DNA of 64,000 bases from Oceanimonas marisflavi (GTDB lineage Bacteria; Pseudomonadota; Gammaproteobacteria; Enterobacterales; Aeromonadaceae): NCBI RefSeq assembly GCF_003049725.1, contig NZ_QAGM01000010.1, forward strand, positions 1-64,000, given 5' to 3'. The notes under the pieces were generated by a model that saw only the letters and a program-made list of their open reading frames with translations, was not told the DNA's origin and ran no database searches. Below are positions 40,046-48,971 of the stretch, piece by piece. Every line of letters starts with the position of its first letter. Position 1 is the stretch's first letter. A program made the translations under genes and the position numbers.

Positions 40046-40996
40046 ATGCTCAATACCAATCCCAAGGAATGCCCCGCCTACCTGCTGGCGCAGGCCCGGC
40101 AATACCCGGCCGTTACTACCGTGGTGATCAACCCGGTGAATCAGGTGTCTTTGGCCAGTGCCCGGCTGGCCCAGGAGGAAGGGCTGATCGCCCCCATTCT
40201 GGTGGGCAGTGAAACACGCATTCGCCATGAAGCCGAGGCCCTGGGCTGGGATCTGGACGGCGTACGGCTGGTGGATGCCGCCGACGAGGCGGCAGCGGCC
40301 CAGGCCGGCGTGGCTCTGGTCAGCCAGGGAGATGCCGATGCCATCATGAAGGGCCATGTGCATACCGATGTGCTGTTGCGGGCGGTGCTCAGCCGCGCCG
40401 CCGGACTGCGCACCGACAGCCGCCTGAGCCATGTGTTCCACATGACGGTGCCGGGCAGCTGCAAGGCGCTGTGTATTACCGATGCGGTGATCAATGTGCA
40501 GCCCAATGTACTCGACAAGCTGCATATCGCCCGCAATGCCATTGAGCTGCTGCATTCGCTGGGCTGCGACGAGCCGAAAGTGGCGCTGCTGTCCGGCACC
40601 GAAGAAGTCAGCAAGGCCATGCCGTCCAGCCAGGATGCCGCCGAGCTGGTCAAGCTGGCGGCCATGGGCGCTCTGCCCGGCGCCGTGGTGGAAGGACCGC
40701 TGGCGTTCGACAATGCCGTATCCCGGGAAGCGGCCGACATCAAGGGCATTTCCGGCAAGGTGCCGGGAGATGCGGACATTCTGCTGGTGCCCAATCTGGA
40801 GTCGGGCAACTTTCTGTTCAAGCAGATGGTGTATTTTATGGGCGCCACCGCCGCCGGCCTGGTGCTGGGCGCACGAGTGCCGATTATTCTGACTTCCCGC
40901 GCCGATCCGCCCGAGGCCCGGCTGGCGTCCTGCGCCCTGGCCAGCATAGTGCACCATAACCGTGAAGCCGCGGCCCCGGCCCGCGCCACCGCCTGA
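40046..40996 (+). CDS. pta: Phosphate acetyltransferase (short PTA_PTB form)
   Basis: A 316-residue single-domain phosphotransacetylase that moves the acetyl group of acetyl phosphate (made by Xsc) to CoA. The PTA_PTB fold is shown by GDADAIMKGHVHTDVLLRAVL, ITDAVINVQPN, KVALLSGTEEVSKAMPSSQDA and GDADILLVPNLESGNFLFKQM. It lacks the long N-terminal regulatory part of E. coli Pta, like the Pta of taurine clusters. AAAGGG lies upstream of the ATG at 40046; a longer reading would run back into the xsc terminator. Confidence 0.93.
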   Translation: MLNTNPKECPAYLLAQARQYPAVTTVVINPVNQVSLASARLAQEEGLIAPILVGSETRIRHEAEALGWDLDGVRLVDAADEAAAAQAGVALVSQGDADAIMKGHVHTDVLLRAVLSRAAGLRTDSRLSHVFHMTVPGSCKALCITDAVINVQPNVLDKLHIARNAIELLHSLGCDEPKVALLSGTEEVSKAMPSSQDAAELVKLAAMGALPGAVVEGPLAFDNAVSREAADIKGISGKVPGDADILLVPNLESGNFLFKQMVYFMGATAAGLVLGARVPIILTSRADPPEARLASCALASIVHHNREAAAPARATA

Positions 40997-41012
40997 ACAA
41001 GGAGACATTCCC

Positions 41013-41306
41013 ATGACCCTCAGCCGTTACGGATTTATCGTGAAAGCGCCCGATCTGGAGCTGTTCAAGCACCACGGCCGCATCAAGAGCGACGCCTTTG
41101 ATCTGGCGGTGTCCGGCGTCAGCACCCTGGAAGAAGCCATTATGGCCGCCCAGGAAATGCTCACCCGCCGTATTGAACTGATCGAACTGTGCGGTGGTTT
41201 TACCGCCGAGGAAGAAGCGCAGATCCGCGAAGCGATCAACGATCATGTTCCCCTGGGCCGGGTGCAGCACCGGGAACAGGATCTGAACCGGGTCGACTGG
41301 CCCTGA
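41013..41306 (+). CDS. DUF6506-like small protein in the taurine cluster
   Basis: A 97-residue cytosolic protein. The pattern YGFIVKAPDLEL...GVSTLEEAIMAAQEML...IELIELCGGFTAEEEAQIREAINDHVPLGRV resembles DUF6506 proteins, small alpha/beta proteins of unknown role. AAGGAG lies ahead of the ATG, 16 bp after pta, so it belongs to the pta transcript. The lone Cys in the ELCGGF loop is the obvious residue of interest. Function is unknown. Confidence 0.7.
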   Translation: MTLSRYGFIVKAPDLELFKHHGRIKSDAFDLAVSGVSTLEEAIMAAQEMLTRRIELIELCGGFTAEEEAQIREAINDHVPLGRVQHREQDLNRVDWP

Positions 41307-41355
41307 TCTCCGGCGGATCCCTCAGCGGATCCGCTGCACTGTCCCGATCCAGTAC

Positions 41356-41390
41356 TTCCCGCCGGTGTTCCCACCGGCGGGAATTTTTTT
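41356..41390 (+). terminator. Terminator after the taurine cluster
   Basis: The stem TTCCCGCCGGTG pairs with CACCGGCGGGAA across a very short loop, followed by seven T. Confidence 0.94.
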
Positions 41391-41474
41391 GCGTCCTTCC
41401 GAAAAGCTGCCATACGGCACGCATTCCGCCTGCACTCCCGCTGCTCCCGATGAGTGTTTACCACAAGTGTCATC

Positions 41475-41528
41475 TTTGTTAACAAAACTGGTTGCGTTTC
41501 GATCGTTTTTAAAATATCGTTAACGATA
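41475..41528. promoter_or_regulatory. Two GTTAAC-centred palindromes and promoter of the NCS1 gene
   Basis: TTTGTTAACAAA (41475-41486) and TATCGTTAACGATA (41515-41528) are both perfect palindromes, with centres 41 bp apart (about four helical turns). A promoter TTGCGT (41492-41497), 17 bases, TATCGT (41515-41520) places the second palindrome on the -10 and the first upstream of the -35. This looks like a two-site operator. The rest of the 350-bp gap (41307-41656) holds only the terminator above. Confidence 0.5.
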
Positions 41529-41656
41529 AGTTGTGTTTTTTGTGAGCGAAGCGCGCTAATGAAAAGCACAACCAGTCAGTCGAGCCTGGCACCATTCCGG
41601 TTTGTCCATGTTTTGATGTCGGGCTGATTTTTTTATCCATTTAGGGAGAGTCATTC

Positions 41657-43126
41657 ATGGATGACCGCAATCTCGACATCAAGCACAAGGATCCTTCGCT
41701 CTACAACGAGGATCTGGCTCCGATCAAGCACAAGGACAGATCCTGGGGCTGGTTTGAAATCTTCAATGTCTGGTCGAACGACATTCAGAGTCTGTTCGGC
41801 TATACCCTGGCCGCTTCGCTGTTTTTGTCCTACGGCCTGAACGGCTGGGCGGTGATGGCGGCCATCGTGCTGGCCGGTTTCATCGTGATGGTGCTGGTCA
41901 ATCTGACCGGCAAGCCCAGCGTCAAATACGGTATTCCCTTTCCGGTGATGATCCGGGCCAGCATGGGGGTGCGCGGCGCCAACTTTCCGGCCCTGTTGCG
42001 GGCCATCATCGGTATCTTCTGGTACGGGGTGCAGACCTATTTTGCCTCGACCGCGGTTACCCTGATGCTGACCGCCCTGTGGGGACCGGGCAACGGCGAA
42101 ACCTATCTCGGCATGTCCGGCACCGCCTGGCTGGCCTTTGTCATCGTATGGGTATTCCAGATCGCCCTGTTCTGGCAGGGTATCGACAAGATCACCGTCT
42201 TCCTCAACTGGGCCGGCCCGCTGGTGTATGTGGTGATGCTGGTGCTGATGGCCATCGTCTGGTTTGAGGCCGGCGACGAGCTGATCCCGGCAGTGGGCAC
42301 CATCTTCAGTGGCGGTGGCAGCTACGAAGGTGGGGATATTGCCGCCTTTGCCGCCATTGTCGGTACCATGGTCGCCTATTTTGCCGCCGTGGTGATCAAC
42401 TTCGGTGACTTCACCCGCTTTGTGCGCAGTGAACGGCAAATGAAGATCGGCAACCTGGTGGGTCTGCCCCTGAACGCCGCCTTCTTCTCCTTTATCGCCC
42501 TGATCATTACCGCCGGCACTCTGGTGCTGTTCGGTGAGGCGCTGACCAATCCGGCCGATATCGTCGAGCGGGTCGACTCCCTGCCGCTGACCATTATTGC
42601 GGCACTGACCTTCTTTGCCGCGACCGTGGGCATCAACCTGGTGGCGAACTTTATTCCGCCGGCCTATGACCTGGCCAACCTGTTCCCCAAGGCGATCAGC
42701 TTCCGTGTCGGCGGCCTGATCACCGCCACCGTGGCCTTCTTTGTCGGTGGCCTGTGGGTGTCGGTGATAAGCCAGATCGGTATTCCCGGCTTTGTGAATG
42801 CCCTGGGAGCGATAGTGGCGCCTTTCTACGGCATCATCGTGATCGATTATTATCTGATCAAGCGCCAGGAGCTGAACATGGAACAACTGTTCTCCTCCGA
42901 TCCGAACGGTGCCTACTACTACAAGAATGGCTGGAACAGCAAGGCGCTGATGGCCTTTGGCCTGGCGGCCCTGTTCTCCATCTCCACGGTACTGGTGCCG
43001 GCGCTGAGCAACCTCAACGGTTATGGCTGGCTGATCGGTGCCGGTCTGGGCGGGGTCTTCTATTATCTGCTGATGTCCCGCAGTGTGGTGGCGAGTCCGG
43101 TGTCCGCCGGTCAGAAAGCGGGCTAA
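41657..43126 (+). CDS. NCS1 family nucleobase/allantoin transporter
   Basis: A 489-residue inner-membrane cation symporter with about 12 membrane segments, of the NCS1 family (PucI/AllP-like). Visible family features are the opening LYNEDLAPIKHKDRSWGWFEIFNVWSNDIQS, the GIPFPVMIRASMGVRGANFPALLRA block and VINFGDFTRFVRSE. Substrates of this branch include allantoin, uracil and hydantoins. The purine genes on both sides favour allantoin or a nucleobase. GGGAGAG precedes the ATG. Confidence 0.88.
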   Translation: MDDRNLDIKHKDPSLYNEDLAPIKHKDRSWGWFEIFNVWSNDIQSLFGYTLAASLFLSYGLNGWAVMAAIVLAGFIVMVLVNLTGKPSVKYGIPFPVMIRASMGVRGANFPALLRAIIGIFWYGVQTYFASTAVTLMLTALWGPGNGETYLGMSGTAWLAFVIVWVFQIALFWQGIDKITVFLNWAGPLVYVVMLVLMAIVWFEAGDELIPAVGTIFSGGGSYEGGDIAAFAAIVGTMVAYFAAVVINFGDFTRFVRSERQMKIGNLVGLPLNAAFFSFIALIITAGTLVLFGEALTNPADIVERVDSLPLTIIAALTFFAATVGINLVANFIPPAYDLANLFPKAISFRVGGLITATVAFFVGGLWVSVISQIGIPGFVNALGAIVAPFYGIIVIDYYLIKRQELNMEQLFSSDPNGAYYYKNGWNSKALMAFGLAALFSISTVLVPALSNLNGYGWLIGAGLGGVFYYLLMSRSVVASPVSAGQKAG

Positions 43127-43144
43127 TCCCTGCATCCGGCAATG

Positions 43145-43178
43145 AAAAAGACGAGGCTTTGGCCTCGTCTTTTTTTTC
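43145..43178 (+). terminator. Terminator between the NCS1 and universal stress genes
   Basis: The stem AAGACGAGGC/GCCTCGTCTT with a short loop is followed by eight T. The A-run on the other side makes it usable from both strands. Confidence 0.93.
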
Positions 43179-43222
43179 AGGTGATGACCGCTGCGGGAGC
43201 AGGGTCAGGACCTTGTTATCGC

Positions 43223-43723
43223 TCAGGAAGCGGTCTTTTCCGGACGGGGCACGATCAGGGTGGGAATGCGTGAGTCGCGCAGCACGTTTTTGGCCACGCT
43301 GCCGAGCAGGGTATGAAACCAGCCTTTTTCGTGGGCGCCCATGATGATCAGATCGCACTCCAGCTCCTTTGAACGGGCCAGAATGGTCTGCTCCGGGTAA
43401 CCTTCCACCACCTCACAGCCGACAACCTTGCTGCGCAGGGCCTGTTCTTCCGGGGCGATATGCTCCCAGAAATAATCCTGGCGTTCCTGCAGCTGCTCCT
43501 TGGCGTGGTTCAGGCGCTGATGCAGAAACTCTTCCCGGCTGCTCTGGTTGAGAATATAGGATTGCAGGGCGAGCTTTTCGTCGCTGGACAATTGCTCCAC
43601 CACCTTGAGGATATGAATATCGGCACCGGTTTCCCTGGCCAGGTAAACGGCATACTGAAAGGCATAGGATGCGTTCTTGGACAGATCGGTGCAATACAGG
43701 ATTCGGTTGACTTTTGGCAGCAT
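43223..43723 (-). CDS. Universal stress protein (UspA family)
   Basis: A 166-residue UspA-fold protein: RILYCTDLSKNASYAFQYAVYLARETGADIHILKVVE at the N-terminus and DLIIMGAHEKGWFHTLLGSVAKNVLRDSRIPTLIV at the C-terminus. The ATP-loop pattern GxxG-x9-G(S/T) is altered (GAHEKG instead of GTHG), so nucleotide binding is uncertain. An insertion rich in Gln and Glu (about residues 55-95) is probably a helical hairpin. GGGAG precedes the ATG. Confidence 0.85.
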   Translation of the reverse strand: MLPKVNRILYCTDLSKNASYAFQYAVYLARETGADIHILKVVEQLSSDEKLALQSYILNQSSREEFLHQRLNHAKEQLQERQDYFWEHIAPEEQALRSKVVGCEVVEGYPEQTILARSKELECDLIIMGAHEKGWFHTLLGSVAKNVLRDSRIPTLIVPRPEKTAS

Positions 43724-43854
43724 ATGGCACTCCCTCGCTGGAATGGTAGTTCACACTGTTCAGCATAGTTGCCGAACCATGACATCATAATGATACTGCC
43801 GGCGCATCCGGGTATTGACCCCGATCACGCCGGCAGCATTGGCTGGATCGGTTC

Positions 43855-45198
43855 CTAGTACCCGAGCAGCCTGGGCAGGAACAGGGTGATTTCCGGTACA
43901 AAGGCAATAATGAACACCGCCACTACCGAGGTCAGGGCAAAGGGCAGGGCCCGTACGGAGATCTCCTCGATGGAGGTGCCCGACACGCCCGAGGCGATAA
44001 ACAGGTTTTCGCCCAGGGGCGGGGTCTGGAAGCCAATGGACAGGCAGCACACCACCACAATGCCGAAGTGCACCGGGTCTATCCCCAGGCTGTAGGCCAC
44101 CGGCAGCAGCACCGGGGTGAGGATCAGAATGGCCGCCAGGGTCTCCATAAACATGCCCACAAACAGCAGGAAGAAGATGATCAGCGCCCAGATCAGGTAG
44201 ATATTGCTGGTCAGCTCCAGCATGGAGGACGCCACGATCGCGGGGATCTGATTCTCCACCAGCAGCCGGCCGAATACGGTGGCGGTAAACAGGATCAGCA
44301 GTACCCGTCCGGTGAGCCAGGTAGTGGTTTCCAGCGAGCGCAGCACATCCTTGATCTTCAGTTCCCGGTGCACGAAAAAGCCGATTATCAGGGTATAGAA
44401 GATGGCGACAATGGCCGACTCGGTGGGGGTGAACAGGCCGCTGTAAATGCCTCCAAGAATCACGATGGGAGCCAGCACCGACCAGGTGCCCTTGCGCAGC
44501 ATGGCCAGAATATTGGCGCCCGACCAGCCGTCTGTGGTGCCGGTGTAGTTCTGCTTTTTACACAGAAAATAGTTCATGGTCAGCAGACCGCAGGACAGCA
44601 CCAGGCCCGGGAAAAAGCCGGCGATAAACAGCTTGGGAATGGATACCGACTGAAACTGGCCGTGCTCGGCCACCGCCTCGGGGGGCGCCATCAGGCCAAT
44701 GGCGGAAATACCGAAGATCACCATGGGAATGGACGGCGGGATCACCACCCCCAGACCACCCGATGAGGCGGTAATGGCGGAGGCGTAACCCTTGCCATAG
44801 CCCCGTTCGACCATGGCCGGAATCATCAGCATGCCCACGGCGGCGGTGGTGGCGGGGCCGGAGCCGGAAATGGCGCCAAAGAACATGCAGGCCATCACGG
44901 TGGCGGCCGACATGCCGCCGGTAAAGGGCCCGGCAAAACTTTCCGCCAGATCCACCAGGCGTTTGGAAATGCCGGCGGCCTCCATCAGGGCGCCGGCCAG
45001 AATAAAGGCGGGCAGCGCCATCAGCGGAAAGGAGCCCACCGAGGTAAAGGCGATCTGTACGAACTTGATGGGGTTTTCACCCAGATACAGAAATGACGCC
45101 AGCGCCGACACGCCCAGTGACACGCTGATGGGCGCGCCCAGCAGCAGCAGCGCCAGAAAGCTGCCGAACAGGATCAGCACGACGGATGATTCAACCAT
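43855..45198 (-). CDS. TRAP transporter large permease (DctM type)
   Basis: The 447-residue main membrane subunit of a tripartite ATP-independent periplasmic transporter, with about 12 segments. Family features: GGMSAATVMACMFFGAISGSGPATTAAVG, the conserved GGLGVVIPPSIPM, and IGFQTPPLGENLF. It imports an organic anion using the sodium gradient together with DctQ- and DctP-like partners. The start overlaps the DctQ-like gene by eight bases. Confidence 0.93.
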   Translation of the reverse strand: MVESSVVLILFGSFLALLLLGAPISVSLGVSALASFLYLGENPIKFVQIAFTSVGSFPLMALPAFILAGALMEAAGISKRLVDLAESFAGPFTGGMSAATVMACMFFGAISGSGPATTAAVGMLMIPAMVERGYGKGYASAITASSGGLGVVIPPSIPMVIFGISAIGLMAPPEAVAEHGQFQSVSIPKLFIAGFFPGLVLSCGLLTMNYFLCKKQNYTGTTDGWSGANILAMLRKGTWSVLAPIVILGGIYSGLFTPTESAIVAIFYTLIIGFFVHRELKIKDVLRSLETTTWLTGRVLLILFTATVFGRLLVENQIPAIVASSMLELTSNIYLIWALIIFFLLFVGMFMETLAAILILTPVLLPVAYSLGIDPVHFGIVVVCCLSIGFQTPPLGENLFIASGVSGTSIEEISVRALPFALTSVVAVFIIAFVPEITLFLPRLLGY

Positions 45199-45826
45199 GA
45201 TGGACTCCTGCCTTCATCTGATTCTGAGAGGAGGTTTTATTTTCAGGATCTGCCTCTTGGGCATGTTCAGCATCCGGACTGCCCTTGGTCTGCTGTGCCG
45301 AGTCCATCAGCTTCTCCACTTCCAGCGACTCGGGATCGCGAATATCAATGCCTTTTACCAGCTTGTAGTAATTTACCTGCAGAATGCGAAAGGTCATCAG
45401 GGCAAAGGCGATGGGCAGTATCATGTAGACATATTTCATCGGAAACCCAAGAGTCTGGGATTTCCAGAACAGGTTCATTTTGTTGAACACAAAGTCGTAG
45501 CTGAGCCAGACGAAATAGCTGTTGAAGCCCACCCAGATCAGATCGGCCAGGGCCTCGCTCCACACCGCCACCTTGGGCGGAAACAGCTTGAACTGAAAGG
45601 TGACCCGGTTGTGGGCCGCCAGCTTGGTGGCGTAGCTGGCGCCGAAGTAGACAAACCACACAAACATGTAGGTGGACAGCTCTTCGCTCCAGGAAATGGA
45701 GTGGTTAAACACCTGTCGGGAAATAATCTGTACAAACAGGATCACCACAAAGGTGGCGAGCAGGGTGCTGCAGATCACCCGTTCGATATTTTCGGTAAGT
45801 CGGTATATGAATTTGCCAAGGGTCAT
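45191..45826 (-). CDS. TRAP transporter small permease (DctQ type)
   Basis: A 211-residue subunit with four membrane segments (ICSTLLATFVVILFVQIISRQVF; SWSEELSTYMFVWFVYFGASYA are typical). The C-terminal 40 residues are hydrophilic. The ATG at 45826 has GGGAGGA upstream; an earlier start adds eight residues. It couples the large permease to the binding protein. Confidence 0.9.
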   Translation of the reverse strand: MTLGKFIYRLTENIERVICSTLLATFVVILFVQIISRQVFNHSISWSEELSTYMFVWFVYFGASYATKLAAHNRVTFQFKLFPPKVAVWSEALADLIWVGFNSYFVWLSYDFVFNKMNLFWKSQTLGFPMKYVYMILPIAFALMTFRILQVNYYKLVKGIDIRDPESLEVEKLMDSAQQTKGSPDAEHAQEADPENKTSSQNQMKAGVHHG

Positions 45827-45892
45827 GGCCTGTTCCTCCCTGATACACACTGCCCCCGAGGCGATCGGGGGCAGACTGGTCGAGCTGCGTAA

Positions 45893-46906
45893 TTAAATGG
45901 TGTCGCGGCCCAGGGATTGCAGGATTTGGTTCAGCTTGTCCTTGCCTCCCACCTGGTCGTAATACTTGGGCCAGACCTGGCTGACGGCCTTTTCCATCCA
46001 TTCCTGTTCGTCGTTGGCAGGCTCGCTGATTTCCATGCCGTTTTTCACCAGCTCGGCCTTGATGCGGTCTTCCTGGGCTACCAGCCACTCGGCGCTGTGC
46101 TCGGTGGCGGCCTTGCCGGCAGCCAGAATGGCCTCCTGCACCTCTTTCGGCTGCTCCTGGAACACGGCTTCCGACATGATCAGCGGCTCAATGGAGAACA
46201 GGTAGCGAATGTTGGTGATGTATTTCTGCACCTCGTCAAACTTCATCGCAGAGACGGTGATGTAGGGATTGTCCTGACCATCCACCACGCCCATCTGCAG
46301 GCCGGTAAAGGTTTCGGACCAGGCCATGGGGGTGGGGTTGATGCCCCAGGCGCGGTAGGTATCGATCATGATCTCATTGTTGGGAACACGAATTTTGAGG
46401 CCTTCCAGATCGGCCAGACTGGACACCGGCTGCTTGGAGTTGGTCAGCACGCGGAAGCCGGAGTAGGCCCAGCCCACAATGCGCACACCGGCATCGCGAA
46501 TGGTATTGTCCACCAGCTGCTGACCGACTTCACCCTGAGTCAGGGTAATGGCGTCATCCAGGCTCTGCACCATGTAGGGCAGGGTCAGTACGCCCACCGA
46601 GGGCGAAAAGGGCGTCACGTTGTTAATGGCCAGAATGGAGAAGTCGAGCAGGCCCATGGAAGCGTCGTTGACGGTGGCCTGTTCGTCCCCCAGCTGACCG
46701 TTGAGGAACAGCTGAGTATCGTGCTTGCCGCCGGTGCGCTCCTTCAGCTCTTCGGAGAAGGCCTTGCCCAGTTCGTGCTGGGTGCCGCCTGCACCGTCAC
46801 CGACCGCGACGCGGAATGTCTTCGCCAGGATTTGAGGGCTGGCCATGGCGGCGCCAAGGCAAAGGGCGAGGGACAGGGATTTCACAAAACGTTGCTTGAA
46901 TATCAT
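45893..46906 (-). CDS. TRAP transporter substrate-binding protein (DctP type)
   Basis: A 337-residue periplasmic protein with a signal peptide (KSLSLALCLGAAMASPQILA). The TRAP hallmark region is visible: SLADLEGLKIRVPNNEIMIDTYRAWGINPTPMAWSETFTGLQMGVVDGQDNP, including the Arg that pairs with substrate carboxylates. The ligand is not evident. Taurine clusters in Paracoccus and Rhodobacter use a TRAP system (TauKLM) for taurine, so taurine is one candidate; a C4-dicarboxylate or ureidoglycolate is another. The ATG at 46906 has GGAGCAAG upstream. Confidence 0.9.
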   Translation of the reverse strand: MIFKQRFVKSLSLALCLGAAMASPQILAKTFRVAVGDGAGGTQHELGKAFSEELKERTGGKHDTQLFLNGQLGDEQATVNDASMGLLDFSILAINNVTPFSPSVGVLTLPYMVQSLDDAITLTQGEVGQQLVDNTIRDAGVRIVGWAYSGFRVLTNSKQPVSSLADLEGLKIRVPNNEIMIDTYRAWGINPTPMAWSETFTGLQMGVVDGQDNPYITVSAMKFDEVQKYITNIRYLFSIEPLIMSEAVFQEQPKEVQEAILAAGKAATEHSAEWLVAQEDRIKAELVKNGMEISEPANDEQEWMEKAVSQVWPKYYDQVGGKDKLNQILQSLGRDTI

Positions 46907-47213
46907 GGTTTCTTGCTCCAGTTGTGCAGCCCGATCCAAACCGGGCACATACCTTCCGTGATAACCGGAGTGCGTACACTCCGCGAGACTGGCTCAATGG
47001 CTGCCGCTCTGCCCTTGACGGGACTGCCAGGACGGCTGGCTGAGGTGTCCGGCCTTGTTAAAAGCCTGATACCATCTTTGAATGAGACTGTTAAATTAGT
47101 TAGGGCCACTTGTGTTTTCAGGCTGGGTCCAGAATTAAAATCTTTCTATATCAATGCTTTGAAATTTACTTTTGTGAACTGCCTGTTAAATCCATGAGCA
47201 TTGCCGGCCTTGT
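46907..47213. other. Intergenic region upstream of the TRAP operon
   Basis: This 307-bp stretch separates the starts of the TRAP genes from the end of cobT. It is AT-rich in its right half. I find no ORF, RNA or clear repeat; it presumably carries the TRAP promoter and the end of the cobST transcript. Confidence 0.5.
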
Positions 47214-48968
47214 TCAGCCGGCTTTGCTGTCGCGCAGGGTTCGTCCCAGCAGCGCCAGAATTTCATCGAAAATCCGGTTGTCGGGATTGTGTTCCAGATC
47301 CAGCAGCTGGTTGTGCCGGTAATAACGGCTCAGATCCAGCCCGACCCCCAGGGAGCACAGCCGAATGCGTTGCTCCCGTTCAAGCCGGTCGGCCACGGCA
47401 ATCAGGTGACTGTCGAGAATGTCCTGGTCGTTGCACTGGCGGGTGGCGGTGTCCATGGGGCAGCCGTCGGAGATCACCAGCAAAATGCGCTCGTCGGTGT
47501 CTTCGGCCAGCAGCCGCTGCTCCGCCCACAGCAGCGCCTCGCCGTCCAGTCCTTCCCGGAACATGTCGCCCTTGAGCAGGGCGGCCAGGCTGCGCCGGGC
47601 CCGGCGCCAGGGGGTGCCGGCGTCCTTGTACACCAGGTGGCAGCGTTCGTTGAGCCGCCCCGGATTGGCTGGCCGGCCCCGGCGCTGCCATTCCTTCAGC
47701 GGCTTGCCGCCGTTCCAGTGGCCGGTGGTAAAGCCCAGCACTTCGGTGCGGGCGCCGGTGCGCTCCAGGGCCCGTACCAGCAGATCGATCAGCATGCCAA
47801 TCTGCTCCATATGGGTTCTCATGGAGCCGGAGTTGTCCACCAGAATGGTGACGGTGGCATGGGCGCGCCATTCGTCCCTGGGTTGTTTGAATACTCGGCG
47901 ATCGGCCTGGCTGGTGACCAGAGTGGACAGCCGGCGGCCATCGAGCCGGCCTTCTTCCTCACCAAAGCGCCAGCCATCGTCGTGCGGCCGGGCCAGCAGC
48001 CGGCGCAGCTTTTTGGTCAGGCCGTTGAGGTTGAGACCCTGCTCACGAATGCGCAGATCCAGCTGCTCACGCAGCCGCTCCAGCAGTTCGGGGCGAACCT
48101 TTTTGTCCGCCTGCCATTCCTTGTCGTACTGGCCGGTAAAGATGCGGTAGCCGGTTTCCCCATCGCTGCTTCGGGTGACGGCGCCGCCGGCCTGACCGCT
48201 GCCGTCGTCGCCGTCACCGCTCAGATCCAGCAGCAGGCCAAAGCCGTTGCCCACTTCTTCCAGCGCATCCTGGGTCTGCTCACCGTCGGCCAGCTGCTGC
48301 TGCAGATCCTCAACCAGTTCGTTGACGGTGAGGGCGATGGCCAGCGCCTGTTCGGCGTAGGCGGCCTGATCCTCGCGATGACGCCGGATCCGTCCAAAGG
48401 GCTGGCCGATCTCCCGCAGCAAAAACATGCGCGTTGACTCGATCAGCATTTCGGTGCCCTCGTCGATGGGGCCACCACCCAGCTGTACCCAGCTCATCAT
48501 CGACAGGGTAAACAGCAGCAGCCCCAGGTGGCTTTCGGTCTGGCCCGAGGCCAGAAAGCGGTTGCTCCAGGCACTGAAACGATAATGCAGGTTGCGGCGG
48601 CTGCCCGGATGGTGGGCGGGCACCAGGGATTCGACACGAAGCTGCTCCAGCAGCTCAAACACCAGCCGGGCCACCGGCGGCGCCGGCAGCCACTGACGGT
48701 GTAGCTCGGGGTCGTGATGGCGCAGGCGCAGGGCAATGGCATCGGCCACCCCCCGGCATGAAGCCCAGTCGTCCTGACTGGAGTCCAGCTGCAGGTGGGG
48801 GGCGCGCAGCGGGTAGGCCTTGCCCTGCCATTCCAGCCGGTGGCCCCGGTAACGCACCTCGGTCTGGGCCGACTGGGCCCGGATCAGGGCGGCGCACAGC
48901 TCTTCCAGCCGCTGCTGGCGTCGCGCTTCGGCGGCCGGATCCAGGGGAGTGTTGGATGAGGCGGCCAT
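47214..48968 (-). CDS. cobT: Cobaltochelatase subunit CobT-like VWA protein
   Basis: A 584-residue protein with a helical N-terminal half and a C-terminal von Willebrand A domain whose metal site DNSGSM is at about residue 383. The CobT-specific stretch between them (YRIFTGQYDKEWQADKKVRPELLERLREQLDLRIREQGLNLNGLTKKLRRLLARPHDDGWRFGEEEGRLDGRRL) is well preserved. The acidic linker of CobT is short here. With CobS it forms the AAA+ module that drives cobalt insertion by CobN in aerobic B12 synthesis. No cobN or other cob gene is in the window. It follows cobS by 3 bp. Confidence 0.88.
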   Translation of the reverse strand: MAASSNTPLDPAAEARRQQRLEELCAALIRAQSAQTEVRYRGHRLEWQGKAYPLRAPHLQLDSSQDDWASCRGVADAIALRLRHHDPELHRQWLPAPPVARLVFELLEQLRVESLVPAHHPGSRRNLHYRFSAWSNRFLASGQTESHLGLLLFTLSMMSWVQLGGGPIDEGTEMLIESTRMFLLREIGQPFGRIRRHREDQAAYAEQALAIALTVNELVEDLQQQLADGEQTQDALEEVGNGFGLLLDLSGDGDDGSGQAGGAVTRSSDGETGYRIFTGQYDKEWQADKKVRPELLERLREQLDLRIREQGLNLNGLTKKLRRLLARPHDDGWRFGEEEGRLDGRRLSTLVTSQADRRVFKQPRDEWRAHATVTILVDNSGSMRTHMEQIGMLIDLLVRALERTGARTEVLGFTTGHWNGGKPLKEWQRRGRPANPGRLNERCHLVYKDAGTPWRRARRSLAALLKGDMFREGLDGEALLWAEQRLLAEDTDERILLVISDGCPMDTATRQCNDQDILDSHLIAVADRLEREQRIRLCSLGVGLDLSRYYRHNQLLDLEHNPDNRIFDEILALLGRTLRDSKAG

Positions 48969-48971
48969 GGT

